DNA from: Aspidiotus rigidus
Lineage: Eukaryota; Arthropoda; Insecta; Hemiptera; Diaspididae
NCBI GenBank assembly: GCA_035079385.1
Contig: JAVHKY010000015.1
Span: forward strand, 4,650,001 to 4,714,000
Direction of reading: 5' to 3'
DNA: 64,000 nucleotides
In this document: positions 25,481 through 35,925 of the stretch, in pieces
How the letters are laid out: each line of letters starts with the position of its first letter
Numbering within the stretch: the first letter of the stretch is position 1
The notes under the pieces: generated by a model
What the model was told of the DNA's origin: nothing
What the model saw: the letters and a program-made list of their open reading frames with translations, nothing else
Databases searched by the model: none
Made by a program: the position numbers and the translations under genes

Positions 25481-27540
25481 GTTACCGCTTATTTATTTCA
25501 TGAAACCGAAGTGAATATAATATTGTTAGAATGTTAGATCGGTGCTCGGTGGAATAACATTGTTATTATCATTATCAAATTGCATAATAAAAATAAACGT
25601 TTTTTTTTTTTCTTTTTCATTTTCGGCTGGATAACGACTTATCAATCGCGTATTTCGATGAGGTTATGTCAATCTCCCGTTAGAGAGCGTTAAGCTAAAC
25701 ATTTTTTCCGAAGTGGCTACACTGATTTACGGGACATGCGAAATGGTTGTACGCTGCAAACGCACCGTGACCGTTCGGTAGAAGGGATTGATTTGACCGG
25801 GTTCGCTTCACAGTTCACACCGCATTGTACGCGTACGATTTCGAAGACTGGCGCGGATTCCTGTCATTTGTAGTTTTTCCACATTCAAAGTGCAAGTCGA
25901 ACGGTTAAACAATGCTTTACGCTAAGTTGTAAATCCACTCTCGGGATTTAATAGCTCTTTTAATTTCCATATCGTCGATTATCGGTGAAGTTGAATCGAA
26001 TTGTCGCGTGTGTTTATTCTCGTGCGAGTGTTCTGCTGCTCGGAGGCTTACAAGTGCCCATTGCTCGAGAACCCATCGACTCCCAAATTTTCGAAGTAAG
26101 CATATTAACGGATGGTACCTCAGAATCGTGGGTTAGTAGTACAGGTTGTAACCGGGTCGGATATCTCCCTCTGCAAAAGTCATATTTCCCGGTTCTTCGC
26201 TTTTGTTCCCGAAGCTAGACTTGGGCAATTCAATATTTTATCGATTTTCGAAAACAAAGACCTGTCGCACCTTTTACGTGCCTTTGGAACGAGGAAATTG
26301 ATTGTTATGTCCGTACGTAAGGTTCCGTGAGTAATTTTTGCAGTCTGCGACCAATACCTATACAAGCATTATGAGAAAGCTTGTAAGCTACGACGAGTCA
26401 AACTTTTAACAATCAACGTACCAATTTTGAGCGCGTACCTACATTCTCTTGTCGCAAAATGAATTTATCCACTTCCCGGAAATGCCGTTCGAGAATTATT
26501 ATGAAACGAACGAATATTTAGCGTTCAGGATTTTCCGCGCCAAGGGCTACGCTCGTAGCATTTCTTCATGTAATTTTATTTTCGAATCCCTCGAAAGAGA
26601 GAGAGCTACGCGGAAAAAAGAGTAATTGGGAGTCTCATTTCTCCGACGAATCGTTACAAAATATTATGAGTTGCACGTTAAAACAAGAAAGTCGTGAACA
26701 ATCTCACAATGTTGTATTATCTAACGTTATTCTGTTTACATCATCCGTTAGCTCTTACTCAACTCTCATTATACTCGCCTCAATTCGAATTAGTTTTTGT
26801 TTTTTGCGATAAATATTTGAAGAAAAGGGTATGGAACGAGATGCCGCTCCGATTTATCATCATCTTCGTGCTAAAAATAGACCTGATTTTCATCTTGCTC
26901 GGCCCGCATATAATGCACCAGTAGGCATCACCCATTGCCTTTATATTTTCGAAAGAAAAATATTGTACGAAAACTACAATTGCTTTCTTCAAGTACATTG
27001 CACCAGCAGCTGTACTGCGCGCCGAACGCGGCACAAAAAATCATAATAATAATTGGTTACAGGTTACATGTCTCTAGAGTTGTTATAATAATAAACGGTG
27101 CTTCGATTTTCAAGCATGATTGAACGTGCACATTGCGTAGCTAGATCTTGTTTAAAGCAGACCTATGTATATTCGAAGTTCAGTATACTCCGCGGTAGAA
27201 AGATGTACATTCTTCTTTGAAATATAATCTTCTTTCGCGTGGAGGCGATGCGTTTAAAGATATCGCACTGCCATCGTTTGTAGTACATTTTGTATTACGT
27301 TACAACTCGTGTTTTTAATCGCTAGAAAAAGCTTCTTAGGACAGCGTCGGGAATGAATGGTCAATAAGAATGAGATTGACTTTACAAGATTACTCTTTTA
27401 ATTGTAAAGCTAGTGCTTGTATAAAGGGCATACGGTAGAATATCCCAAATCAATCAACTCAATCACCCGTATGTATGAGTCAGAGATGAACTTCTCTCCT
27501 TGATAAAATTGTGGTGAAAAATGCAAGGATGATAGGAGAT
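25481..27540. other. Upstream region of the MULE-like gene; no other gene confirmed
   Basis: Sequence upstream of the start codon at 25480, presumed promoter and 5' UTR on the - strand. A CpG-containing stretch near 25700-26100 includes a possible splice donor (TCGAAGTAAGC at about 26092) on the + strand, so a divergent untranslated first exon is possible but unproven. No convincing protein frame. Confidence 0.3.
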
Positions 27541-28323
27541 AGAAGAAAACTTTCTACATATCTGAAATCTTCAATTCACGCGACCTTTGAAGAAGGAAAG
27601 AGAGTTTCAGAACCTCCAGCCCTACATCAAAGATATAAAAATGTCCAGGTCCCTCCGATGACGTCATCGATGGAATAGATCTCTTGGTCAGTTCATTCAC
27701 GCGTTGTGAGGTACCGTAAGGTCTAGTCAGGGGTGTGACGTCTCTCCACTTTTTCGACAAATGGACTGCTCTATGTGATGGGAGGAGGATTCGAAAAATT
27801 TTAACCATCGGAAGAGTTGGAATCCGAAATTTTCCAACTTTCGTGCTACATATATGATAGGAGGGGATCTCGGAGAAACAACGGCTTCCCAAAAGCAGTT
27901 CAACGAGGAATTAGGGAACGTGTTCTGTAGGACAAATTTGGTTTCAATTAAGAATTGGAAACCCCCCCTTCTCCCTCCCATCATAAATAACTTGGAAGTC
28001 GAAATTTTTTCAAGTCTTTCAACTATGTACTCGTACTTATAGTTCGATTGTCGGAACGTTTCTAAGTCTCCAAAAAGCGAGAAAAAGTAGAGAGAGTGAG
28101 TGAAAGAAAGAAAAATTTGTATAATTAGGTCAGAGTAGATCAGTTCCCACGGGACGTGAACGACAAATTCCCCCCCCCCCCAAAAAAAAAAAAAAAAAAA
28201 CCAAACAGGTTGCCATACAACGAATATGTGTGAATGTCATCGAAGTTGACTTTTCTCTTTTACCTTCCTATTTTGTCATCATCAATATTTCTTGATGTAT
28301 TTGAAATTCTTACAATATATTTC
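27541..28323. repeat. Dispersed-repeat segment with a TGACGTCA unit and a C/A homopolymer junction
   Basis: Contains TGACGTCA at 27659 and a block near 27845-27910 (CATATATGATAGGAGG followed by GGCTTCC) that recurs at about 60545-60590. At 28170-28200 a C run runs straight into an A run. No coding content. Confidence 0.5.
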
Positions 28324-29860
28324 ATCGAATTTATTCTAGTAAAGACTAGCATTTGATATGATTTCAGAATTGGGTTTACTCCTTCGAAACTGTCACGACC
28401 CCCGCGATGTACTTCCCTATCACGATTCTATTTCAGATGACGTCATCGATGATTTTAACCTACTTCATAAGTCCATAAATTTGGGTTTACTTTTGCAAAA
28501 CCGTTAGACCCGCGTCACCTTGACACAATTCTGTTAATGTGACATCATCAATGGTTTCGACCTACTTGAGAGACTTAAAACCCTTGTATTTCATAATTAT
28601 ATTGGATCAGACTAACCTGGCAGGGGAGCGATGTGTTGCCCAGACGTGTGATCAGTTTTCTTCCTCTTCTTCTTCTGATAATATATGACATACCCATACT
28701 ATACTCTAGTAGTATTTGTACATCAATCCACAAGCTTGAGATATATCAATCTAATTAGGGAGTAGGGGACGAGGCTATTGATCAGTCCTGTTTCCTATGA
28801 CGTCATCAATGACTTTGACCCATTTCAAAGAGACTTGAATTTGGATTAACTCTTACAAGAGAGTCCCTTGAAACGATTCTGGCAGTGCGATGTCATCAAT
28901 ACTTTTGACCCACTTGAAATACTTGAAACTCTTGAACTATATAATTACATTAAATCAGACAAATTTGGGAGAGAGTGGTGTAACCCGGACGTTTGATCAG
29001 TTTTCGTTTTCTTCATCTGCTAGTAATATGACCTACATTACTCTACTGGTATATTGATCCACGAGCTTGGGAAGACTTTTGATTGATCTAATTTAGGCGG
29101 GGAACACGAGGCGCCAGATGAGTTATCTTTCTCTTCTTCTTCTACCGACAAATAACCAATTTCATTGAATTTATTCTAAAAGCTAGCATTTGATATGCTT
29201 TTAGGACTGGCCGATCGGCTCAACTCCTCTAAAACTGCGGCGATCCCCACAACGTGCCTGTTCTGTTATTATAGCGTCATCAATGACTTCGACCTACATC
29301 ATAGGGACTTGAATTCGGATTTACTCTTGCAAAACCGTCAGACTCCTCAAGACACGTCATCCGGCCGTCCTATCAAAACAATTCTATTGGTGTGACGTCA
29401 TCAATGGTTTTGACTTACCTGAGACCCTCCCTTTGATATACTTTCAGGATCAGATTTACTACCTCGAAACTGTCGCGATCCCTGTAACGTGTTTCTCTGT
29501 CACAATTCTATGACGTCATCAATGACTTCGACCTTCTTTATGAGCACAAAAGCCGTTAGACCCCTCAAGATAAGTCGACCGGCACGTCCCATCGAAACAA
29601 TTCTCTTGGTGTGACGTCATCAATGGTTTTGATCTAGTTGAGGGACTTGAAATCATATTGGATCAGACTAATCTAGGGGAACGACGCGTAGCAAGGACGT
29701 TTGATCGGTCTCCTGATTCTTCTTCCTCTGCCTTCATATGGCTTACTATGCTCTAGCAGTACGCCCCTATTAATCCACGAGCTTGGGAAAACTTTAGGCG
29801 CAAGGCTATTGATCATACACCTTTCTTTTCCTTTGTGAATATATAATCCAGTATACCTCG
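28324..29860. repeat. Diverged tandem array of TGACGTCA-bearing units
   Basis: Several imperfect copies of a long unit. Repeated landmarks are TAGCATTTGATATG (28347 and 29182, partly at 29432), TGACGTCATCAATG or close variants (28438, 28798, 29393, 29511, 29612), TTGGATCAGACTAA (28602, 29659), GTTTGATCAG and CCACGAGCTTGGGAA. The arrangement suggests a unit of roughly 400 bp or a pair of alternating subunits, with deletions. No open frame is conserved between copies. Confidence 0.75.
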
Positions 29861-32604
29861 CCATTTATGACCTTGGGGAGACAATGGGTCGAAGCAACCT
29901 GGAGGTAGAGGCGGGAAATGTACGCTCACATCTATAGCTTGAAAAAAGGGAGTATCAAGCTCATAAAATGCGTCATCACACGTGTCTCTGACGCAAAGTA
30001 AGCTTCTACTCCGAAATTTTCCATTTCAAATTAATGTATGTAGTTACAATTTTGTCTTTCTTTCAAACTTTCAGATGTAGGTATATGAAGTACACTTTAG
30101 AAAGTGTTGCAAATTGCCTACTCCACTTCCATAAAACAGTTACAGTTTTTTTCACTCGGTAAAAATCAAATTTTACCTTTTCCGTTTCTCCTTTACATGG
30201 TGTAGCTGTAAATTATTTTCAAGTAAATTTTCTTCGTTATCTTTATCGACTTTAAAAAAGTGCACACAATATGAAAACACTGTTTTTAATGAGTATATTT
30301 CTTAGGTTTATTGTCTTATTAGCCTTCAATTAGGCTTCAGGCCATTAGAGAACCACAGCCTGGCCGGCCTAAGAACTCATGAATTTGTTTTTTTCAGACT
30401 TCGGCTTCACGAACATCAGAATTCCTTTTTAGCCCCCTCTACCTTCCTCTAGTCAGGTCTGCCTTCTTGCAAGTACTATACCTATTTTCGAACAATTTTT
30501 CGTTTTTAGAAAAAGTTCTGGGTTTCTCTTCCTTTGTGGAGCTCGTAGTTCGAAATTTTCATTTCAAATTTATACTTTTTTATTCGTCACTATTGAACCA
30601 TAGAAGTTCTAACGAACGGCGGACGTTTTTTTGGATGTTCTTGTTTTTGAAGGATATGTGTACCCGTGTTGGGGAAGTACTACCTGACAGAGCTGGTCTT
30701 CATAATTGATTAGAAGGTCAAAATTCAAAATTGACATACCTTTCTTCGGTCCTGTATCAGTGTATCGTCAACCAAACTCGTAGTCTGTATTTGTACGTAT
30801 GTTCGTGCGAAATCGTAACTTACAGGTCTGAGAGAAATGAATGGCCTTATCAAGCTCATTTGATTTATCTGTTAATTATTTCCACATCTGCTATCAATAA
30901 ACAATCGCAAGCTGCACAATAGGAGATTACCATTGACTCTAACCTAATTGTCCATCTTTCCAGTCGCGGTCATTAGTGAATGAATGATACAAAAATGTAT
31001 CAGATTTTGTTTAATGTTTGCTACAATTCAGCTCGAACCGTTGCTCGCTATATTGAATTACGAATGAGAAGGTAGGGGTTACAAGTCACTTCTGACTGCT
31101 GTAGCAAATGGATTCGCTCAACTCTCTGGTACTGAACTGCACGGCTCTCAGCAACCTATAAGGCGGTTTATGAACGCTAATCTGTTCCTCTCGAAAGAGT
31201 TGAATTTATTTTAAATACGTCACACTATGAGTCGGAAGTTGAATATTCCGTTATTAATAATCGTAATACGCGGGTTATTCGTGATAATTACTATTCGTCT
31301 ATACGTCGTATCTGCGTGTATCAGTGTACTTTGGCTACTTGGTCTCTGACCGCCATCGTATTGAGAAAAAAAAGAAGGCACTCATGCGGTGCAATTTGAG
31401 TCGAGTACTGTTTTTTTTATAGGTTTATGGAACGCGCGGCATATTAAATAGAACAATTCATTCGAATAAACGCGGTACATACAGATAACCTGAAACAAAC
31501 TGATCATTTTAATGAGGGAAAATGATGTACCAGCACGACAAAATAATTTATAAGCTTCGACAGCATCGTATTTCACGTTAATACGCGTAACTTCGTGTTT
31601 CGTGAGATGGCTATCTGCCGCAAAATAAGGAGCAAATTTTCCTTGGCGTGTACCAAGAGGGTGGCTTTTCAATTATTCTCAAACGGCTACGGGATCGCTG
31701 GGTGTCTGGAGAATTTGTAGACAATATGCTCGGCTTTATAAAATTTTAATGTGACGTACGAGAAATGGACCACACCCCTCGATTTTTATGGAAGTTCTAC
31801 TGTCTGCTGTGCTCGAGGCAGTGGTATTTTAACGTCGCGTCGCACGTACTAAATGGCGGAAAATTGATGCAATATCTCACGATTTCAGACGAGATTGATA
31901 GCGGATTCTGAACGGGGAAGAGGAAGTTGCGCGTTAATGAAATTATTTCCTTATTTTCCAGAAAACTTTTTTGGCGCATGATTTACAAATAACTTGTGGC
32001 ATCTCATCCCTCTGGGTGATCATCACCTTCTTATCTTCATTCAGATATCCTACCGCAAATATTGATAATGAGAAATAGGCGTGGCAAAGAGTTATTAAAA
32101 GTTCAGACAGCAAAATTGGAGGTATGATCTTGAGGAATAGCATTCTCGTTTATTCTGTGAATATCGTGAATTTTAAGCCTACGTATAAAATTAAGTTGTA
32201 TTTGTCGTCGCTTGAGAAGATATCTGCGGTGAAAGTCCCGGGGAGAAATCTTCGACAATCATTGATTGGAAATTAAATGACTCAACAGAAAGGCTAATAT
32301 TTTCATTATCGAATGCACGAATGGATTGCGAGTGTCACTCGCTGAATAATTATTGAAAGTCTTATATTCTTTTAATCGACAATTTATTGGCCGATTTTAA
32401 TTTTTTTTTTTTTCTGTCCTATTTCTTTTTTAAGAACATTTCCATTTTGCCAATTCTACCCCATGGTTTGTTTTTTTAGAGCAGCATTACTCATGCACGA
32501 ACCTTACGTCCCAATATTGATTCTTACTGTTACCTAGCTCAAATTTAGTAAAATGAAAAAGAATTGGAAGCAAAAAAATTCTCCATTGTGCTTTCCTTTG
32601 TTAC
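29861..32604. other. Intergenic, no gene confirmed
   Basis: AT-rich. Two weak - strand candidates are mentioned only for completeness. One is a frame ending near 31497 before a CAG/GTTATC junction (the reading includes KHEVTRINVKYDAVEAYKLF). The other is a 66-codon ATG frame at 32143-31943 with a hydrophobic start. Neither resembles a family I know. Confidence 0.3.
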
Positions 32605-32780
32605 AGTGTTTACCAAACATTAACCTCTTCTTTCTCCCTCAATGTTTCTCTCTTCCTGATCTTAAACTTTCACCTAGTCTCACCTAATGTACATCATATC
32701 TGGGCTTGTACATTTCGCTCGAGCTTTCCTTGTCCTTTTCTTCCTACTGATTCTCTTCACCATGGGTGGGTTATTATGGA

Positions 32781-33343
32781 AGCAGTTCCGATAGACAGCA
32801 AATAATTTCCGGCACATGACGTCATCACCTAGCGCGTTTGTGCAGACGATGCTTGAAATTGGTGGAAACACCCATTTCCTTGTTATTTGTCGAACTCAAA
32901 ATGTTTTTAAATTCTCGAACTTGGAAGTAATTTTATTATTTTCCAATTCTCGGACTTGGAATTATTTTCATATTCTTGATTGTGGAAATATTTCCAGATT
33001 CTCGACTCCGAAAATATTTCTGAGTCCAAGAATTAGAAAATAAATCAAAGAACATGAAAATATTTTCAAGTCTGAGAATATGAAGATATTTTCAAGTTCG
33101 AAAATTGGAAAATATTTCCCAGTCCAAAAATATCGAAATATTTAGAAATCCAAGAATTGGAAGACATTTTCAAGTCCGAGAATATGAAAATTTAATATTT
33201 CCAAGTCCAAGAATTGGAAAGTATTACAGGTTTGACCGAAATAAGGAAATGGATATTTCTACCGATTTCTACCGTCATTGGGACAAATGCAGCAAGTGAT
33301 GACGTGATGTGCTGGAAATTAATTGCTGTCCATCGGAACTGCT
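32781..33343. mobile_element. MITE with long inverted repeats, inserted in the PLE endonuclease region
   Basis: Ends match in inverted orientation for about 50 bases, starting AGCAGTTCCGAT on both sides and including GACAGCAA, TAATTTCC and a TGACGTCA-like site. Flanks ATTATGGA (32773) and ATTATAGC (33344) look like an 8-bp target duplication that has since diverged. No coding frame. The PLE sequence resumes exactly on both sides, which confirms the boundaries. Confidence 0.85.
32895..33235. repeat. Inverted minisatellite inside the MITE
   Basis: A roughly 25-30-base motif built on CAAGTCCGAGAATATGAAAA repeats on the right half (33030-33235), and its reverse complement repeats on the left half (32905-33000). 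The halves meet near 33005-33015. The interior could fold into a long imperfect cruciform. Confidence 0.8.
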
Positions 33344-34690
33344 ATTATAGCAACTCACATTCACACCATAGCCGTTAAACACCTTTATCACTTTGTTCGT
33401 GTACTTTCTCGTCGTGCCATCATGAGCTCCCTTCTTTGCTTCCATTTGACCCAAAACTCCCTCAACCACACCTCTATGGTAGCCGTTGACTTCTGCGATC
33501 CGCTTTACTATCTCGATTTCTTTCCTCTTCTTTTCATTGTTCTTCAGGGGCGCGTTCTGAAACCATCAACCAACGTTACCGGACGACATTCGGCGATAAA
33601 TATCGTCCGATGCGTTCCGAAACTCTCCTAGGTAACCACGCCTGCACTTCTCGTGATCCTAACGTTTGGGTGACTGCAAAAAACGTCACCGGACGACGAA
33701 AATGTCCCCGTGCTTTTGAGTGCAGCGACGTTGGGTGACGGGAACTTCTTTCTGCAGATTATCATCACCGGCTACCGGTTGATGATTTCAGAACACGCTC
33801 CAGGACAGAAATTGTCCGATAGCAGTAGTTCTGGGTTGTCGCTAAATTGTGCCTGGGGTGGTGGTACGAGTCATTTGGGGTAATGGTGTCTGTGTGCGTC
33901 GGCTTCTTGTATTCTATCCGGTTGTTCACTAGCGTGACTGTTAGATCCAAATAGTTGATGGTCTCACTGCCCTTTAATCCTGTGAATTTGATGCTTTCGT
34001 TCACGCATTCGTAGGAGGAATTGGTCCACCTGTCTATCAGTGCCTGCGACCACACAATTAGGATATCATCTACATATCCGGCTTAAAGTTTGATCGAGTG
34101 TCTGAATTCGTAGCCCTTCAATATCTTGTTTCCTATGTCATTCATGAATATCTCCGCCAGTGTCGGTGACAGATGTGACCCATTTCCTGGCTATAGAACT
34201 TTTATAGAAGCGGCAGTAGTTCTGGCTGAAAATCTTTTCCACTGTTTTGGCGTATTTCGGACCATCGGGGTTCCCATGATATCTGGTGTTGGGAAGCACG
34301 ATAAGAAATTCCTCCTTTTGTATGGTACCAAACTTAGTTGTCACATCCAAGGATACCAGCTTGTCATTATTCTTGATTTCCGTCTTGTCCAGTTGCTCTA
34401 CAAGCTCACCTTTGTTCCTAATGCTTTTTCTGGGTGCAAACTGGTAGTTTTTTTTCAATAATGGGGCTGCAATCTTCTGATTGGTTGCTATTAATCAGTG
34501 GTCTCATCGGACCTTTCGCTAGGTGGAGGTTTACAAGCCCCTTGAATTTCGGTGCTAGCGGGTTCATATCAAGCGTCCTTTCATTGCCAGGTGCATTGTT
34601 CTCTTTCAACACAGCTTTCAACCTGTTTTAGTATTTCTGTGTCGGATCCTTCGTCAACTCTTGATATCCATTCTCTGTGGTGTGCAAAGG
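33285..34690 (-). pseudogene. Decayed PLE reverse transcriptase and endonuclease
   Basis: Fragments in shifting frames, read on the - strand. 34621-34418 gives MKAVLKENNAPGNERT and the PMRPL block. 34458-34138 gives the fingers and palm start (LVSLDVTTKFGTIQKEEFL), with motif B disrupted. 34055-33765 gives NYLDLTVTLVNNR and KPTHTDTITPNDSYHHPRHN. 33469 onward gives the start of the endonuclease linker. The YVDD box corresponds to about 34070 but is damaged. Clearly older than the copy at 6.4-9.3 kb. Confidence 0.82.
33548..33800. mobile_element. 253-bp MITE, Harbinger/PIF-like
   Basis: Inverted ends GGGCGCGTTCTGAAAC and GAGCGTGTTCTGAAAT (the latter read on the complement), flanked by the trinucleotide CAG at 33545-33547 and 33801-33803. 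The PLE reads through cleanly if the element and one CAG are removed. A 3-bp CWG or TWA duplication is a hallmark of PIF/Harbinger transposons; the assignment rests on that and on the end sequence. The interior repeats ACCGGACGACG-type strings. Confidence 0.8.
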
Positions 34691-34801
34691 CTTTTTTTGT
34701 GTATCTTCAGTAGCGACACAATTGATGATAGGGTAGAACCCGAAAGTACTTTTGTAAGCGAACTAAAGTTGAAAATTTTTAAATATCTAGTGCACTACTT
34801 A

Positions 34802-34879
34802 CATAGAGAATTATATACTCGCAAAGAGTAACGAAACCAAATACTAGAACCGCAATAAAACAAACAAACCGAGCGCTTT
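34802..34879. repeat. Inverted repeat, left arm of the nested PLE
   Basis: Reverse complement of 35769-35844, nearly identical, from CATAGAGAATTATATACTCG to CCGAGCGCTTT. It is joined directly to a truncated coding part. Confidence 0.92.
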
Positions 34880-35689
34880 GACGGGGTCCATGATTTCGGT
34901 ATTTACCGGAAAAGTACTTCGGCCGATATTGCTATCCACGGGTCGTCTTTCGTACCTTTTGCCCATAAAGTTGCTACATTTAATAGTTTAATACATCGCC
35001 TCACTCAGATCCCTTTGAGTGAGGTAGCGTTTAATAAGGAACTCGTGACGATAAAGCACTTGGCTAGAGTGAATCAGGTCAAAGTGGACATTGACCTCAT
35101 GGTCCGTAGGAGACTTACAAGAAAAAGTCTCGATTCCACTACCTCCCTCCCCCGCCAGTTGCATCTTGATAGGCGTAAACGGTGGATTAGGATGCCGTTT
35201 TTGGGGAAGTTTTCTTCGGAGGTGAGCCGTGTCCTCCGTCCCTTTGGTTTCCGACCGGCGTTTTATAGTACCAATACGGTGAAGAGCCTTTTGGTCAAGT
35301 TAAAGGATCCGATACCGATGGCCGAGAGGGAGGGTGTTTATAGGGTGGCCTGTGGTGATTGCCCGAGTTTGTATATAGGGATGACTAGCCGTCAATTCAA
35401 AATTAGAGTTGATGAACACAGGAAAGCATGGGAAAAAAGAAAAGTAGGGGAGTCGGCGTTTGCTGACCACTTAATTGAATGTGGTCATAGCCTCAAAGAG
35501 GGATCTGAAGTTCTCCTCCACAGGGAAAAATCTTATTTTAGGCGCTTAGCTTTAGAGGAAATTGAAATTCATCGTCATCGAAATATTAAAGACATTACCG
35601 TGGTGAACAGGTACATTCCTGAGGAGGGATTGATTGAATTAGTCTATGAGAATGATTCACATTTCGATGACTCGCTGGTTCAGTCATGA
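34859..35689 (+). CDS. PLE reverse-transcriptase tail plus GIY-YIG endonuclease (5'-truncated ORF)
   Basis: Open for 276 codons after a TAA at 34856; no true start, because the element is truncated. The first part contains FGIYRKSTSADI and PFAHKVATFNSLIHRL, the conserved thumb/linker of PLE reverse transcriptases. The endonuclease follows: GVYRVACGDCPSLYIG (GIY-YIG core with the CxxC pair typical of PLEs), TSRQFKIRVDEH (the Arg and His of the family), FADHLIECGHS, and a conserved Glu further on. No stops interrupt it, so this endonuclease piece is better preserved than those of the other PLE family. It is a transposon remnant, not a host gene, although a short AUG-initiated product is conceivable. 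Confidence 0.85.
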   Translation, partial: NKQTERFDGVHDFGIYRKSTSADIAIHGSSFVPFAHKVATFNSLIHRLTQIPLSEVAFNKELVTIKHLARVNQVKVDIDLMVRRRLTRKSLDSTTSLPRQLHLDRRKRWIRMPFLGKFSSEVSRVLRPFGFRPAFYSTNTVKSLLVKLKDPIPMAEREGVYRVACGDCPSLYIGMTSRQFKIRVDEHRKAWEKRKVGESAFADHLIECGHSLKEGSEVLLHREKSYFRRLALEEIEIHRHRNIKDITVVNRYIPEEGLIELVYENDSHFDDSLVQS

Positions 35690-35768
35690 CCTCCTCGTTC
35701 GTTGTTACTTGTTCTTGTTGGTGTTGGGTTCAGTCGCTTTCTATACCGTGAGAATGACTGTTTAGTCG

Positions 35769-35844
35769 AAAGCGCTCGGTTTGTTTGTTTTATTGCGGTT
35801 CTAGTATTTGGTTTCGTTACTCTTTGCGAGTATATTTCTCTATG
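35769..35844. repeat. Inverted repeat, right arm of the nested PLE
   Basis: Inverted counterpart of 34802-34879. A further 37 bases (35845-35881) separate it from the right target duplication. Confidence 0.92.
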
Positions 35845-35925
35845 ATGGATGACCGTAAAATTAAAAAACGCATTGATTCTATGCACTACTTACACCTGAC
35901 CACACTCAATATAAGTCTCAATGAC

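Larger units (their letters stand above)
34803..35881 (+). mobile_element. Different PLE, strongly 5'-truncated, nested in the second PLE
   Basis: Inserted in the pLTR sequence of the surrounding PLE, with TGCACTACTTAC as a 12-bp target duplication (34791-34802 and 35882-35893). It keeps only the last part of the reverse transcriptase and the GIY-YIG endonuclease on the + strand. It is bounded by an inverted repeat of about 77 bp: 34802-34879 at left, 35769-35844 at right. Confidence 0.9.
32605..35925 (-). mobile_element. Second copy of the 6.4-kb-type PLE, 5'-truncated, carrying three nested insertions
   Basis: Pieces at 32605-32780, 33344-33547, 33804-34790 and 35894-35925 align with the PLE at 6410-9292: GIY-YIG end, then reverse transcriptase. 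The N-terminal region is missing. Near 34715 the reverse transcriptase breaks off and is joined to an inverted copy of the pLTR (GCGACACAATTGATGATAGG at 34726, running through CACTACTTAC and CACCTGACC to about 35925). The element is interrupted by MITEs at 32781-33343 and 33548-33800 and by another PLE at 34803-35881. Confidence 0.85.
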
